A DNA stretch of 64,000 nt from Mortierella sp. BCC40632 (lineage: Eukaryota > Mortierellomycota > Mortierellomycetes > Mortierellales > Mortierellaceae). The position numbers and the translations under genes were made by a program. Shown here in pieces: positions 1 through 11,080 of the stretch; within the stretch, counting starts at the first letter, position 1, and every line of letters begins with the position of its first letter. The DNA lies in assembly GCA_011634665.1 (NCBI GenBank), contig WAEK01000007.1, positions 117,001 to 181,000 on the forward strand. Reading direction: 5' to 3'. Under the pieces are notes generated by a model, which made no database searches, had not been told where the DNA came from, and saw only the letters and a list, made by a program, of their open reading frames with translations.

Positions 1-450
1 GGAGAAGAGTATCAAGAGTCTCAGGAACGAGAGTATCAAGTGCAGGAGTTAACCGTCAGCCAAAACTAAGGGAGATAGAAAGTATTTCTCCATCATCACC
101 ACTGGGGGAACAAAATATATATATTATATAGACCGTCACTTAAAAAAAAAAAAAAAAAAATTGGCTTGTACTTTTATCTTCATTGTCCCAAAAAAAAAAA
201 AAAAAAAAGCGAAAACAGGGCCTCTGGAGTGTAGGAAAGCGGAAGAGAGAGTGTGAGTGAGTGAGTAATAGAGAAGAAAATGACATGGGCCCTTTCGTGG
301 TATACTGCAGACTCCTTAGGCTAGACTCCTTTGGCTTGACACTATAGCCAGACTCCTTCCCGATTCCTTTTAACGCAGACCGTCACCCTGATCAGAGTGA
401 AAGGAGAAATGAGAAGCGACAGAAGGAGAATATATGTATATATATAAAAA
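1..450. other. 3' flank of ATG3, no gene seen
   Basis: No open frame with recognisable content is present. The stretch holds two A tracts (about 142-159 and 189-208), a short TA-rich run near 114-130 and A/G-rich sequence. It lies downstream of the ATG3 stop codon and probably contains its 3' UTR and polyadenylation region. Confidence 0.5.
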
Positions 451-852
451 CTAAGCAGAAATAGTGTTGTCGTAATCGATTGTGGGAACCACAGAGGACA
501 TAAACTTGAGGAAAATGATCAAGTACCTAAAGATAGTCCAGCAGAGAGAGAGAAAAAGAATCGATTAGTCCCTATCCTCCAGTAACAAGTAATATCTATT
601 TAAAAAAAAAATAAAAATAAAAATAACTTACTGGTCAACACGAACAGCCGCTCCGTCCTTGCCTTCATCGTTGGCAACCTTTTCGATAATCTTTTTCATC
701 ACGGCTCCGTGCCTGCATGGGTGGATGCTCGCCAGAGACATGTTGAGATGAGGGTGGGTCTCGATAGTCACTGTCTTTTTTGCATAATCTTGAGAAACAT
801 CTTCGAAGATCTGAGACGACACCAAGGGCCGACGATGCTGTAGAGGCAAAGC

Positions 853-894
<42 letters not shown>

Positions 895-2133
895 TTGGCA
901 AGCGCTAAATGATACAAGGCAACAAAAAGAATAAACAAAAGTAAACGACCCCTCGTACCTCGTCATATCCAAAGAGCCACATCCTGGGCGTCTGATAATA
1001 CTTGTCATAGGTAATAAAGACATCGTATGTTCGGACGTTCAAGATCTTGTCACTATTTGAGAGTGAATCATGATAAAGAAAAGAAAAAGAGAGGAGGGCT
1101 TGAGCACCAAGACTCTTGGAGAGCTAATTCTGAACACAGGCTAAAGTCACCAAGTAATTATAAAAGTAAAAAAAAAAAAAAAAAAAAAATAGCCTTCATA
1201 CCCTGGGTCAGCTTGTGCCTTTTGTGGAGCAAGCACAGCCTAGGATCAAGTTGAAAAGAATTGATGATGATCAGCCCGACGTTTTTTTTTTTTTTTACCA
1301 CTCTCAGATAACAAAACGAATCATTGACCGAATAGCTTCCAACTTACGGGATCAGCTTCTTCTTCCATGGCATCATAGTCGTCCATGTCTGGAATATCAT
1401 CCATATCTGGAATATCCTCCTCATCAGGTTCATCATCATCGTTCCCAGACTGGGCCTTGGTCGACGTCTCCTGGAGCTTCATCCGCTCCATGGCCCGAAT
1501 AGCCATCTGAGCATCTGCCTCTGCCTGCGCCTCTTCGTCCTCGTCATCTTCGTCCATACTGCCAGCGATCTCTTCGATCGATTGTCCTGGTTTCCGAGAA
1601 CTATGGGACATGAGCCACGAGTCTGTGCCGTCCTCGCTCTCGATCTGCATTTCCGCATCCTCATCCGTGTATTCCATTTGCTTGACTCTTCGCAAACAGG
1701 GCACTATATAAATGTTAGGGAGGGGTTGGGGGGAGGAGAAAAGAAAACGGGCCAATAGTTGGTTAATAAGGAAAAGTCGATGAAAGGATGCTTGGCAAAA
1801 AAAAAGACAAATCGCTACCCTCCTCGGTAGGTACCATTTCGAGTGATCAAAAACTGTTTTTCGGGCAAGAGGTAGTCGCGTCGCTTGCTGGGTTCTCCGC
1901 TCTCCCTATCGACAGAAAAAAAAAGGGTAATAGACCCCACAGCTTAGTTTCCTCTCAAGTTCAGAGAAAAAGCGCATTGACACACACATTCATACACAGA
2001 GACAGACAGACAGAAAAAAAAATCAACCTCCACCAGCTCCAGGTTGAACATTTTGTAAACGAGAAAAATCGCCTGTTGCTTCAAACCATTTTTGCCGGAA
2101 AAAAAAAAAAAAAAAAAAGGTGGAATATGTGGA

Positions 2134-2169
<36 letters not shown>

Positions 2170-2437
2170 GGATCGATCGTTTAAAAAAAAAAAAAGCCCA
2201 AAATGAGTGAACTCTTTCCAAAAAAAAAAAAAAATGTCTGCGTTGCTGTTACTTCCTCACTTCTTTCTCTCTCTCTCTCTCCACACACATATTATAAATG
2301 TTCTCTTTCTCATGGAGAAACAACATGGGACATACTTCTTCGGGGGTGATGCATCCTGTTTCCTTGAACTTTGAGTTCTTGAGTACTGGACTGAGATACT
2401 CGCGGAAGCTGAAAAAGATGTTTTGCACCGAGTTCAT
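451..2437 (-). CDS. ATG3: Atg3, E2-like enzyme for Atg8 lipidation
   Basis: Atg3 is the cytosolic E2-like enzyme that passes Atg8 from Atg7 to phosphatidylethanolamine during autophagosome growth. Exons read on the minus strand: 2336-2437 (starts MNSVQN, ends ITPEE), about 2034-2086, 1835-1905 ([17 protein letters not shown]), 1348-1703 ([12 protein letters not shown], then the acidic flexible region), 1202-1239, 959-1052 ([21 protein letters not shown]), 632-837 (catalytic HPC in [15 protein letters not shown]) and 451-526 ([21 protein letters not shown]). Introns are GT-AG and phases agree, except around exon 2. There the conserved GDF, LVYK and C.TWSW blocks lie in three successive frames, split at T5 and A4 runs, and no AG acceptor is seen just before the exon. 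Either two one-base homopolymer insertions are sequencing errors or the gene is damaged. All other family landmarks are intact. A GA dinucleotide run (about 853-891) fills one intron. Confidence 0.9.
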
Positions 2438-3138
2438 GGTGTGGGTGTCTGTCTTGGGAAGGGACAGGGGTGGGAAAGTCTTGGATAGGGCGGTGAATGA
2501 ATGAATGAATGAATGAATGTAGAGAGAAAGAGCGTTTGTGCGGAAGAGAGAATAAAAAGAATGGATGAATGAATGGATGGATGGATGGATGGATGGATGG
2601 CAAAAAAAGTCAAAAAGCTCTGTGAACTCCTCATTTGGTGTGAGCGCATCCACCTCTCTTCCCACCGGTGCGCGTGACTTGCAGCAAGGCAGGGGAAGGC
2701 AGACGACGTTCCTCCGCTTTCTCTCTCTTTCTTTCTTTCTTTCTCTCCGCGCCTCCCGCAATTCACGTCTCTCGCAAAAGTGAGAGAGATAGAGAGAGAT
2801 AGAGAGAGAAAGGGGCGGGACGGGGTCCCAAGGAGAGGGGTGCGCGCGTGGGGGTGTGAGAGTGAGCAAAAGAGTGCAAGAGTGCACGGATACAAAAAAA
2901 AAAAAAAAAAAAAAAAACTCTCTCTCTCCTTGCGGCTCCTTCTCTCCGTTTTACATTTCTCGGCACATAGCTTTGTGCCTGCATCTCGACCGTCCTCATG
3001 GCACCCAGCCAGAAACCCGGTTCACCGACCAAGCTTTTTTTGAATATATTCGTTGTTGTTATTGTTTTTTTATTAGAAGAAGGAAGGTGGGGGGGAAGGC
3101 GTCTGGCCTAATTACTAAGCATTCCTTCTCTTTCTATT
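2438..3138. other. Region between ATG3 and PPR gene, microsatellite-rich
   Basis: Both flanking genes are on the minus strand, so this holds the ATG3 promoter and the PPR-gene 3' end. It carries a GAAT tetranucleotide run (about 2494-2518), an ATGG run (about 2561-2600), CT/GA runs (2720-2815) and an A tract (2894-2917). Open frames here are low-complexity translations of these repeats. Confidence 0.6.
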
Positions 3139-5961
3139 TCAGATCCGGCGAGTCCCCTGGATGATCCTTGTCGCAAGTGGAACGTACAAGGGCCATCGTT
3201 GTTCCACAAGTGCGAGCATCCTTTCTAGCTCCTTTCCCAGAAACGCATACTGTGCCAGACCTGTAAACAACAGCTCCATATCCTCGGGCCGTGGTAGGAT
3301 ACCAACCTCTCGACAGGTTTCGCCCAAAAGTTGCTCAATCTCTTGGAAGCGGTTATGAGTCAAGAGTGCGTTCAAATACGCCGTAAACACCTCGGGTGCA
3401 GGCGTAATCGAGATCGGCGTCCTGATCACTTTGGTCGAAGAAGGAGAGGGTGACAATGACTGCATCGATGGTGTCGTGGTATCCGCCCCTTCAACGGAAA
3501 CGGAAGAAGGTAAGACAGGGTTGTATCCGACTGTGGCTGCATGCCAGACGGTATGCAAGGTGTCGATATACCCGCGATCCCGACAAGCTTCGATGAGATG
3601 TAGAAAGACACTCGTGCTGGGCTTCCAGTCCAATGGTTTGTCGAACCGCTGCAAGCCATTCCAGATCTTGACCAATCGATCCGGCATATGATGTTGTCCA
3701 TAGGCTTCCATGAGTACCTTAAAATATTCCGCAGATGGTACAAGATCATTCTCTTCCATGATGGCTGAAACCTCGTCAATTCTCGTCAAGTTCAGCTGTG
3801 GCAACATCACATAGGAGCCGATGATGGTTCTCAGAGTAATCTCGTCAATCTTGATCTCCTTTCGTTGCATCTCTTCATAGATAAACTCGACCATCTCGAC
3901 ATTGGACAAGTCCGCATAAGTCTGCATCAAGAGAGTATAAGACTTGTGATCCGGCAAGAAACCTTCCTCTTCGATCGCCCCCCATTGCTCCCTGACTTTT
4001 TGGAGATCTCTTTGAAGCGAGTAGACATGAAGCATGGTCGTCATCGACTCTAGGTTGGGCTTGATACCGTCTTGGACCATTCGTCCATGCACGGCGATAC
4101 ATGCTCCAAAGTTCTTTTCACGTATAAAGGCATTGATCAGAACTGTGTAACAGTTCACATCCGGGCGAAGTCCAGAATCCAGCATTTGTTGGTAGTATCG
4201 CAATACGCCCCGCATGTCCTTGCTCTTTGACATGTAGTCAATCAACATTGTAAATGTCTGGATCGAAATGGCCATATTGGAGTTCTGCATCACCTGTAAC
4301 ATCCTCTGTGCTCGGTTGAGGTTATGATGTTCTAGGAAAAGTTGAATCATTCGGCTGCAACTGATTGCGTCTGGCTCAATCCGGTATTGGTTCATTTGAT
4401 GGTAGTAGTGTAGCGCGTCGTGGAGATTACTGTCCTTGCAACATCCAGTGATCATGATACTATAGGTCCAAGGAGTGAGCGGACGGGTATTGCGGACAGT
4501 AAAGTGTTCATGAAAGATTTTGTTGGCTGTTTGATTATCGCCTGCACGCACATGGCCATCGAGAAGAGAGTTGACAATGACCTCGTTGACTGATCGACCT
4601 TTGGACAGCATATGCTGGTAAATATCCATGGCTTCTGAGAGGTTTCTGCGTTTCCCGTATACGTTCATCAACACACCAAATGTTAGATCGTTCATCTCTC
4701 CGACAGGCAATGACTTCATAAGTGATTCGAGACGCTCGTCAATAATTCCTTCCACTTTTGTGTGTGCAAACACTTTCATGGCGCAGGTGATCGTCTGGGC
4801 ATTGGACTGAACGTTGTTCGCCGCCATCTCCTTTTGGATCTGAGCAATCCCCTCCTCATTTCCATCCACCGCATATCCATTGATAAAGGTAGTGTATGTT
4901 ACAATGTCGGGTTCTAATCCAGACTCCTTTATCATTGAGATAACTTTGGTGGCACCATCGTAGTCCCTCCGCGCAACGCACCGATCGACGATCGAGTTGA
5001 AGATCCACAAGTTGGGTTTGATTTTGTCCTGAAACAAGTGCGCCAACACTGCATCCGCATCCGGCAACTGAGCCTTCTTGGCATAATAGTTCATCAGGGT
5101 TGAATATGTAACAACATCAGGGCGAACCGGATGTATACCCGCTCGCATCTCGTCATAGATCTTGCGTGCTTCTGCTTCCCTTCCATTTTCTGCGAATCCT
5201 CGAAGGATGATGTTGTAGCTTTGGATATCCGGTTCGAGTTTTGCCTTTGCTGCTCCAGTCTTGAAAAAGTCGATTGCCCAATCCAGATCCTCATAGCGGA
5301 TCAATATATCCAGGACACAGTTCAAAGTCGAGAGCTTAAGTGTATGAAATTTCGACAGCTCATCATATACTTTTAGCGCCCACTTGGCTGAAATGGGTTT
5401 CCTGTACTGCTGAAAACTGTGAAGGATCTGGTTGTAGAGAATAGGTGAAAAAGGATGTCGGACTCGATGGGCATCTGATTTCCTTTTGCGCCAGGTGATT
5501 TTTTTGTTGATCGTCAGTAGGTTGAACGTATGCCAGATCTGTTGAGGGTTCTTGGAGGCAACTGCCTCCCACATCATGAACGAGTGTGAGAATTGATTGA
5601 ACCTTGTCTTTTTATCAAGGCGGACGGAGGGCTTGGTCTGTTTAACATTGTCGGCAAAGGTCCCGTATGGGTTAGGATGCCTGAGGGTTTCAGGGGCAGA
5701 CAAAAAGTCATGAATCAGCGACTCTTGTCGTTGTGGTATCCGAGCTGTGGAAGGTACAGAGTGAGAGTGTAACGTGGTCGAGTGCCCTTGCTGTATTCTT
5801 GTCGATGTATGGTACGGGTTCAGCAGCCGTGGGAGACGTTGAGGGTATTTGTGGTGCCCACAGTCGAGCATTTGTACCATAAAAGTCGCCAGCGGACTAT
5901 CCCAGGAACATGGCGTCTGCTTGCCCCAGGCAGCCAGTCTGGCAGACCTAATGGCATGCAT
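3139..5961 (-). CDS. Mitochondrial pentatricopeptide repeat (PPR) protein
   Basis: Single-exon protein of about 940 residues. The first ATG in frame is at 5961 (MHAIRSARLAAWGKQ); the frame opens six codons earlier only with a TTG. The N-terminus is rich in Arg/Ser/His and poor in acids, as expected for a mitochondrial presequence. From about residue 240 to 720 it is a run of roughly 35-residue degenerate PPR repeats, for example PDIQSYNIILRGFAENG, PDVVTYSTLMNYYAKK, PDIVTYTTFINGYAVDG and PDVNCYTVLINAFIREK, at least twelve in all. The C-terminal 200 residues are helical with a Ser/Thr-rich insert. PPR proteins bind organelle RNA sequence-specifically and act in its processing, stability or translation; the RNA target cannot be read from sequence. 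No frame breaks are seen. Confidence 0.88.
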   Translation of the reverse strand: MHAIRSARLAAWGKQTPCSWDSPLATFMVQMLDCGHHKYPQRLPRLLNPYHTSTRIQQGHSTTLHSHSVPSTARIPQRQESLIHDFLSAPETLRHPNPYGTFADNVKQTKPSVRLDKKTRFNQFSHSFMMWEAVASKNPQQIWHTFNLLTINKKITWRKRKSDAHRVRHPFSPILYNQILHSFQQYRKPISAKWALKVYDELSKFHTLKLSTLNCVLDILIRYEDLDWAIDFFKTGAAKAKLEPDIQSYNIILRGFAENGREAEARKIYDEMRAGIHPVRPDVVTYSTLMNYYAKKAQLPDADAVLAHLFQDKIKPNLWIFNSIVDRCVARRDYDGATKVISMIKESGLEPDIVTYTTFINGYAVDGNEEGIAQIQKEMAANNVQSNAQTITCAMKVFAHTKVEGIIDERLESLMKSLPVGEMNDLTFGVLMNVYGKRRNLSEAMDIYQHMLSKGRSVNEVIVNSLLDGHVRAGDNQTANKIFHEHFTVRNTRPLTPWTYSIMITGCCKDSNLHDALHYYHQMNQYRIEPDAISCSRMIQLFLEHHNLNRAQRMLQVMQNSNMAISIQTFTMLIDYMSKSKDMRGVLRYYQQMLDSGLRPDVNCYTVLINAFIREKNFGACIAVHGRMVQDGIKPNLESMTTMLHVYSLQRDLQKVREQWGAIEEEGFLPDHKSYTLLMQTYADLSNVEMVEFIYEEMQRKEIKIDEITLRTIIGSYVMLPQLNLTRIDEVSAIMEENDLVPSAEYFKVLMEAYGQHHMPDRLVKIWNGLQRFDKPLDWKPSTSVFLHLIEACRDRGYIDTLHTVWHAATVGYNPVLPSSVSVEGADTTTPSMQSLSPSPSSTKVIRTPISITPAPEVFTAYLNALLTHNRFQEIEQLLGETCREVGILPRPEDMELLFTGLAQYAFLGKELERMLALVEQRWPLYVPLATRIIQGTRRI

Positions 5962-6324
5962 AGAGTCGAGAACGATCAACCCTGACTAGTCCGATCCTTT
6001 GTGTCCAAGTACAAGATGACTTTCTTTCTTTCCTCTGGTAGCGGTGGCGCAAAGGAGAGAAGGGGTGCTAGTGGAGGTGCGAATGGCGCGTGGAGGTGGG
6101 GAGGTGTGAGGGCTGTCTCGTCTCGGAGATTCCGGTGCTTTTTCAGAGTGATGCTACAACACTGAAGCCCAGTGGCAACATGTTGTGATTGTGGCTTACA
6201 GTCGATCCACGAACCACCCCCCAAATATGGGAGAATTGGTGACCACCCACCACACCCAAAAGGGAGGGAGGCACCAGAGGCCTTCGTCTGACAGTCTGTC
6301 AGGACGACTTGGCCCAAACGCATT

Positions 6325-6362
<38 letters not shown>

Positions 6363-6598
6363 TGGTCAACGGACTCATCCAGCAATCCCATCCCACCAGC
6401 CCAAAGCACAAAGCACAAAGGGAACACACACATCCCTACATTCACACAACATACACAGTAGCCGCTCCAAGGGTGCAACCCTCGGCTGAATAAAGTGGGC
6501 AAAACTGGTTTGTCGGAACGGGGCAACAAGAGCCATAGCCAACCATCGTATTGGGCTCAAGCCTAGACATTACACCATTCCATTCAACCATTTTGATC
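5962..6598. promoter_or_regulatory. Divergent promoter region, PPR gene and PIG-Y
   Basis: Lies between two divergently transcribed starts, so it must contain both promoters. A 35-base T tract occupies 6327-6361. No conserved element beyond this is recognised, and small open frames across the tract are homopolymer artefacts. Confidence 0.5.
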
Positions 6599-7350
6599 AT
6601 GCCAGATGCAACCTCAGACCGGCCGCTCTCTGCGTCGACACCATCATCCCCCATTCTCAATGGAGTCCCTAATGGTCCGTCTCAAGACTCTTGGGCATCA
6701 CTCGCCCAAAAGAAACAGGGGTCCTATCCCCATCTCAGTCACAACTATCGCGCCGAGACATCCCACTATCCCAACTTTTACCATCAACAACAACAACACC
6801 AGCATTACCAGCGCATGTCAGAGGATTACGAACGAATGATGCGACGAAGACGCCTTTCTTCCGTCTCTTCCTCCTCAAAACAGCAGCAGAAACAGCAACA
6901 ACAACAACTAGTAAATAATGGTAACCTTTCAGCTTCAGGGTCTCCTCCGAGTCTTGGACCTGCCAAGATACCTAATACCCCTCACCACACTCGTCGATTT
7001 ACGACATTGATATCGGACGAGGAACCAGATACGACCTACCTCTGGGGATATCTCCTTTTTTTCTGCACCATGGTCGGGTTCACTGTGAGCATGTATGCTC
7101 TAGTGGCCAGTAACTACATGCCCATGACAGGGAACAAGGTTCCGTACCCGCACTCTGCTTTCTTTTTCTTTTTCTTTTTTTTTTTTTTTTTTTTCTAACC
7201 ACTCATCTGCTTGGTCAATCCCTTTGTTAGATTCTGGATTGGATAAAGCAGGACAGCCACTACTGCATGCTGGTCCCTGTCACTATCCCAGTAACGGTCC
7301 TGGCAGTCCTTTTCAATTGGCTGGGCATGAAACTCTTTCGACACAATTAG
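6599..7350 (+). CDS. PIGY: PIG-Y-like subunit of GPI-GlcNAc transferase
   Basis: Two exons, 6599-7138 and 7231-7350, give about 219 residues. The N-terminal 140 residues are low-complexity (Gln, Ser, His). Two membrane segments follow: TTYLWGYLLFFCTMVGFTVS with its continuation, and a C-terminal hairpin after the splice. The last exon (ILDWIKQDSHYC, VPVTIPVTVLAVLFNWLGMK, ending FRHN) matches PIG-Y, whose C-terminus has the same PITIPV...W.G.KLFRHN pattern. PIG-Y is an ER membrane subunit of the complex that adds GlcNAc to phosphatidylinositol, the first step of GPI-anchor synthesis. The donor is GTTCCG, weak but GT; the acceptor is TTAG and the phase is 0. The ATG at 6599 is chosen because the frame upstream has only a TTG. 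The long N-terminal extension is unlike the roughly 70-residue human protein. Confidence 0.8.
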
Positions 7351-7791
7351 ATTACAATCCAGGGTCTGTTTTTTTTTTTTTTTTTGCCACTTGTCAAACA
7401 GGTGTTCTGTGCGTTGCCTAGGGGGATATATTGCATTGACCCCCATTCCCCATTTTATTTTTTTTTTTTTTTTTTTCACTAGAGTCTATCAGCATATACC
7501 ACTCTTTTTTTTTTTTTTCTTTTTCTTCTTCTTCTTTCTTTCTTTCACACTACTTTAATTTGCGAAGCCATTTGTACTTTTATTAAACCTTTCTTACCCT
7601 GAATTGATTTCCCACTCCCAGGGTTTTAAGAGATGAAAAAAAAAAAAAAAAAAAAAAAAGCCGGGTATATTAGATTATGGATGAGGCGATATAAGACTCT
7701 ATGGACAGAAACAGGAAACAGAAAGAAAGAAGAAAGAAAGAAAGAAAAGAGCACTTTCTATAGTACTAGTTGAGTAGAAGGTGCTTGATCT
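7351..7791. other. Convergent 3' region, PIG-Y and EHD gene
   Basis: No gene is seen. It contains several T and A tracts (7370-7385, 7459-7476, 7507-7519, 7636-7659) and GAAA repeats near 7722-7748, and sits between two converging transcription units. Confidence 0.5.
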
Positions 7792-9893
7792 CTAGTACAT
7801 ATATGGGATCATGGTTCTAGGCAAAGTCTCAGGCAAAACTCCCTCACCACCACTCTCAACCGCTCGAACCAAATGCATCGCCACTGCAAACTCGTTCTCG
7901 TCCAAGTATCCATTCTGATCCCAATCCGCCAATGTCCACACCTTGGCCAGAATTTCGGTCGAAAGACCTGTACTCATCAGATATGGCTTTACGGCTGCTC
8001 CCCCAACCCGACCATCGATCGGATGGAGGGACAGAAAGGTGGGCATGGAGCTTGCCTTATCCACGGACGAAAAATGCCAGTAGCTCGGAGGGATCTCACT
8101 ACTACCACTCAGGGGTGGACTGTCTGGGACAAGGAACGGATTATTGGGTACCTGCTCCACAACATGGTTACTCTGTGGGAACCGACGCATCAACCTTGGC
8201 AAATCGATCGAGAGCGCCTCCTCGACTATAGCCAGAATCGGTTCCTTCAACTTTGAAAAACTCTCAAACTTGTATGCACGCAATGAAAGTCGAAACTTTT
8301 CGACCTCTGGAAAGTCACCCTCGGGAACACCATTGATCTGTTGAATCTTTTTGAATTCCTTATCTAGATCTCGGATCAGATCCTGTTGACGATTGGTCTT
8401 ACCAAAGACTGCTGGCATCTCCTTCTTGAGATGACCAATGATATACGCATGCACCTTGGCCTGTCGAGCACGCTTCACGATTTCGTTCACTTTTCGGATT
8501 GCTGCATTCCGAGGTAAATCATGCAAGTCTCTGACGAGATCTGCCTGCTCTGCATCCAAAAGTGCTCGACAATCCTCAAAGGCGTTGGGAGGTCGATGAA
8601 TCCAAAACGATCCCAGATAGACTCTCATAACCTCAGGTGTCTGAATGACTTTACCAAGGGACCACATCAATGCACCGTAGACACGCATCAGTTGTTGCTG
8701 GTTGACCATGTCACTCTTGTTTAGAATCACACGGACTTTCTCCTCATGACCCTTGAGCGCATGGATCGATGACTTGAACTCGTCCGAGATGTCGAGTTTA
8801 TGAGAGTCGAAAAAAAGGAGGATCAAATCCGCTCGTTCTGCAAACCATTCGATAGTCTTTGTAAAGTCATATCCACGCTCGACCCGTTGTTTGTTTCCCG
8901 CCAAAATTCCTGGTGTATCGATCAAGGTCATATTTTCGAGTAACGGGGATGGACATTGAGACACCTGGAACCGTGTTAGAAACGCTTGACCAAACTTGTT
9001 AAGACCTCTGAAGGGCATGTCTGCTGTCACGGCTGCAGCATTGCCGGGAATGACGCGGGGCTCGACCCCGTTCATGATAGCCACGAATCGATCCGTCTAA
9101 GGAGAAGGGGGAGGAGGGGACAAAAAAATGGAGAGGAACCAAACGAACCTCACTTAGTCCTATCAACCTGTGTAAGCATCAGTTATTTGTAGCTCAATTG
9201 TCCATTTTGGACAGTACCGTTGGTTCGACTCCCACATGGGATCCCGGGTAATCACATTCTGTCAAATGTTTGATAAACGTCGTTTTGCCCTAAAAACACG
9301 AGAGCGAGAGACCTCAAGGTGAATGAGCAAAGGGTTGAGAGGGCAATGGACAATCAAACAACCCCTTCCGCTTCGATAAAAGGATAGCTTACGGTAGAGT
9401 ACTGTCCTAATAAAAGCACGATCGGTTTAGCCTCAATGTCACTATCCGATAATGGTGCTGAATGAAAGCCTTCAAAATTATAGGTAGTCTCAAGAGGTCG
9501 AATTTTTCGTCGATATGTTTCCTTGAGTTCATCCATCAAAGGTCGGTAGTCATCGTGGATCAAGTTTGAGAACGATCCGCCACCCCCTATCCCATGATAG
9601 GCATGCGCTGCCGATGAGGATATAGGGTGATGACCATTAAATCGGGTCACTGAAGGCGATGCGTCTACTGTGATACCTCCATGACCATGAGAACCACCCC
9701 GGCTGAACTTGTTCTTGATATGTCCTTTCAAACTCCTGGTCTTTCCTGACTCTGCAGATAGTGAAGGACTGGCGCCTGCTTTGCGAGAGTCTCCTTGTCC
9801 ATATCCAAAGTGACTGTAGTCGTCCGTTAGACCCGGTCCAGTACTGGAGAGAGCCATTCCTCCAACGGCCGTTGAATGAGATGGCATAGGCAT
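7792..9893 (-). CDS. EHD-family dynamin-like ATPase with C-terminal EH domain
   Basis: Three exons, 9393-9893, 9218-9289 and 7792-9096, encode about 625 residues. EHD proteins tubulate endosomal membranes using ATP and act in endocytic recycling. The P-loop GQYSTGKTTF is split between exons 1 and 2. The conserved VGVEPTTDRFVAIMNG follows, then DTPGILAGNKQR (switch II region), NKSDM (base recognition) and the helical/membrane-binding part. The C-terminal EH domain (about residues 540-610) has the calcium loop DWDQNGYLDENEF. The N-terminus carries about 110 Ser/Gly/His-rich residues before the usual EHD start (MDELKETYRRKIRPLE). All introns are GT-AG and phase 0. The ATG at 9893 was chosen; a longer in-frame ATG at 10001 precedes a hydrophobic stretch and seems less likely. 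Confidence 0.92.
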
Positions 9894-11080
9894 TGGGTAT
9901 ATTTGTAGATGATTAAGAATGAGAAGCAAGTCGCTCCCAGATATAAACGAGAGAGAAAGAGAAGAGATGAGAGAGCGGAGAGCAGCGCTTGTCCAGAGCA
10001 AAGTTGGGTGTGTTCCTGATTTCTTTTGACCGTAATCTATCGGTCTTGGATCTGGTCTAGTGGATGAAGGACGTCGAGGCGAAGCAGGGAGATGGATGTA
10101 GGGAGTAGAAGCGAATTCAAAGGCAAGTCTTCTTCAAGGGTGGTGGCCGTTCGAGCTTGTATTGGTATGGGTGGATGTGTGAGGAGGGATTGAAGGAGTA
10201 AAAGAAAGGAAATGCCAATGATGGGAGATGCTGGACCATACAGCACACATGGCAACATCCTAATGGGAGTTTGTCAGACAGCAAAGCGCTTGGAGCAGGA
10301 CCCCGGCAGGTCATCAGGTTGGGATGGCATTCCCAAATGGTCGACTCTCCGTTCTCGCTCACTTGAAATGCTTGCCTCTCTTCTCCTTAATTTCTAATAG
10401 GCACACAGCATTATTGCCAACGACCGAGCCGTCGGCTATTGCATCCCTTCTGGGTCAGTGAACTGATACCGTCCTACGGCCAAGGAGAAAAGGGAGCGGT
10501 AACCGTGCGGACTTTTGTAGACCTTTTAAGGACCTAGCACGAATGGTCCTTGGTGTTTGTGTGCGGATAATCAAAAGCAATGCCAAGAACAGGCTTCCTC
10601 CCTCCTTCCTCCCCCCTCCCCCTCCCCTCAGCAAACAAGAACAGAGCCACCTTGGCTCTCCAAGCTGACGGTATGACACTATGCACCAAGTACGTTGCGG
10701 CCATCGACAACAGGTCGGAAGATCATTCCACTCTGAGCTATCCCTCTTAGACCGAAGAAGGGGGAACGTGGGTCACAGATAGTGAAAATCGAGAAAGAAA
10801 AAAATTAGTGTTCAAACCACTGACCGTTCTCTTTCGTATCCAGTCGAATCTTGATAGAGCTAGGGCTGAGACCTTTACTCGAACGACCCTTCTCATCTAC
10901 CTCCATTCAAGCGCCTTTTTTTTTTTTTTTTTTTTTTTTTCCTTCCTTTTTGTTTTCTTTCAGTTTTTTCTGATCCCAAAATAGTCGAGAAAAAAAAAAG
11001 AAAGAAAAGAAAAGAAAGAAAAGAAAAAGAGTCGTTGTTCAATCGTTTTGCCTTTTTGTACCGAATAGTGCTTCCTTAGG
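9894..11080. promoter_or_regulatory. Divergent promoter region, EHD gene and lipase-like gene
   Basis: About 1.2 kb between two divergent starts. It contains a T tract (10918-10940) and a GAAA-rich stretch (10989-11030). No coding frame with recognisable content was found; short frames near 10037-10679 look like shadows of A/T- and C/T-rich DNA. Confidence 0.45.

Noticed and set aside
1788..2210. Plus-strand Lys-rich frame of 140 codons
   Set aside because: It is produced by A tracts in ATG3 introns; the conserved Atg3 residues lie on the opposite strand.
2249..2895. Minus-strand frames of 150-212 codons near the ATG3 start
   Set aside because: They translate CT, ATTC and CCAT microsatellites. 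The only real part is the first ATG3 exon within 2336-2437.
9190..9245. tRNA-like sequence (GTAGCTCAATTG and GGTTCGACTCCCAC)
   Set aside because: The B-box-like part is the antisense of the conserved EHD codons for GVEPT in exon 2, no acceptor stem pairs around it, and no Pol III terminator follows.
9894..10001. Extended EHD start at the ATG at 10001
   Set aside because: The added 36 residues are hydrophobic and Ser/Leu-rich, unlike any EHD N-terminus, and the ATG at 9893 gives a normal soluble protein; not excluded by sequence alone.
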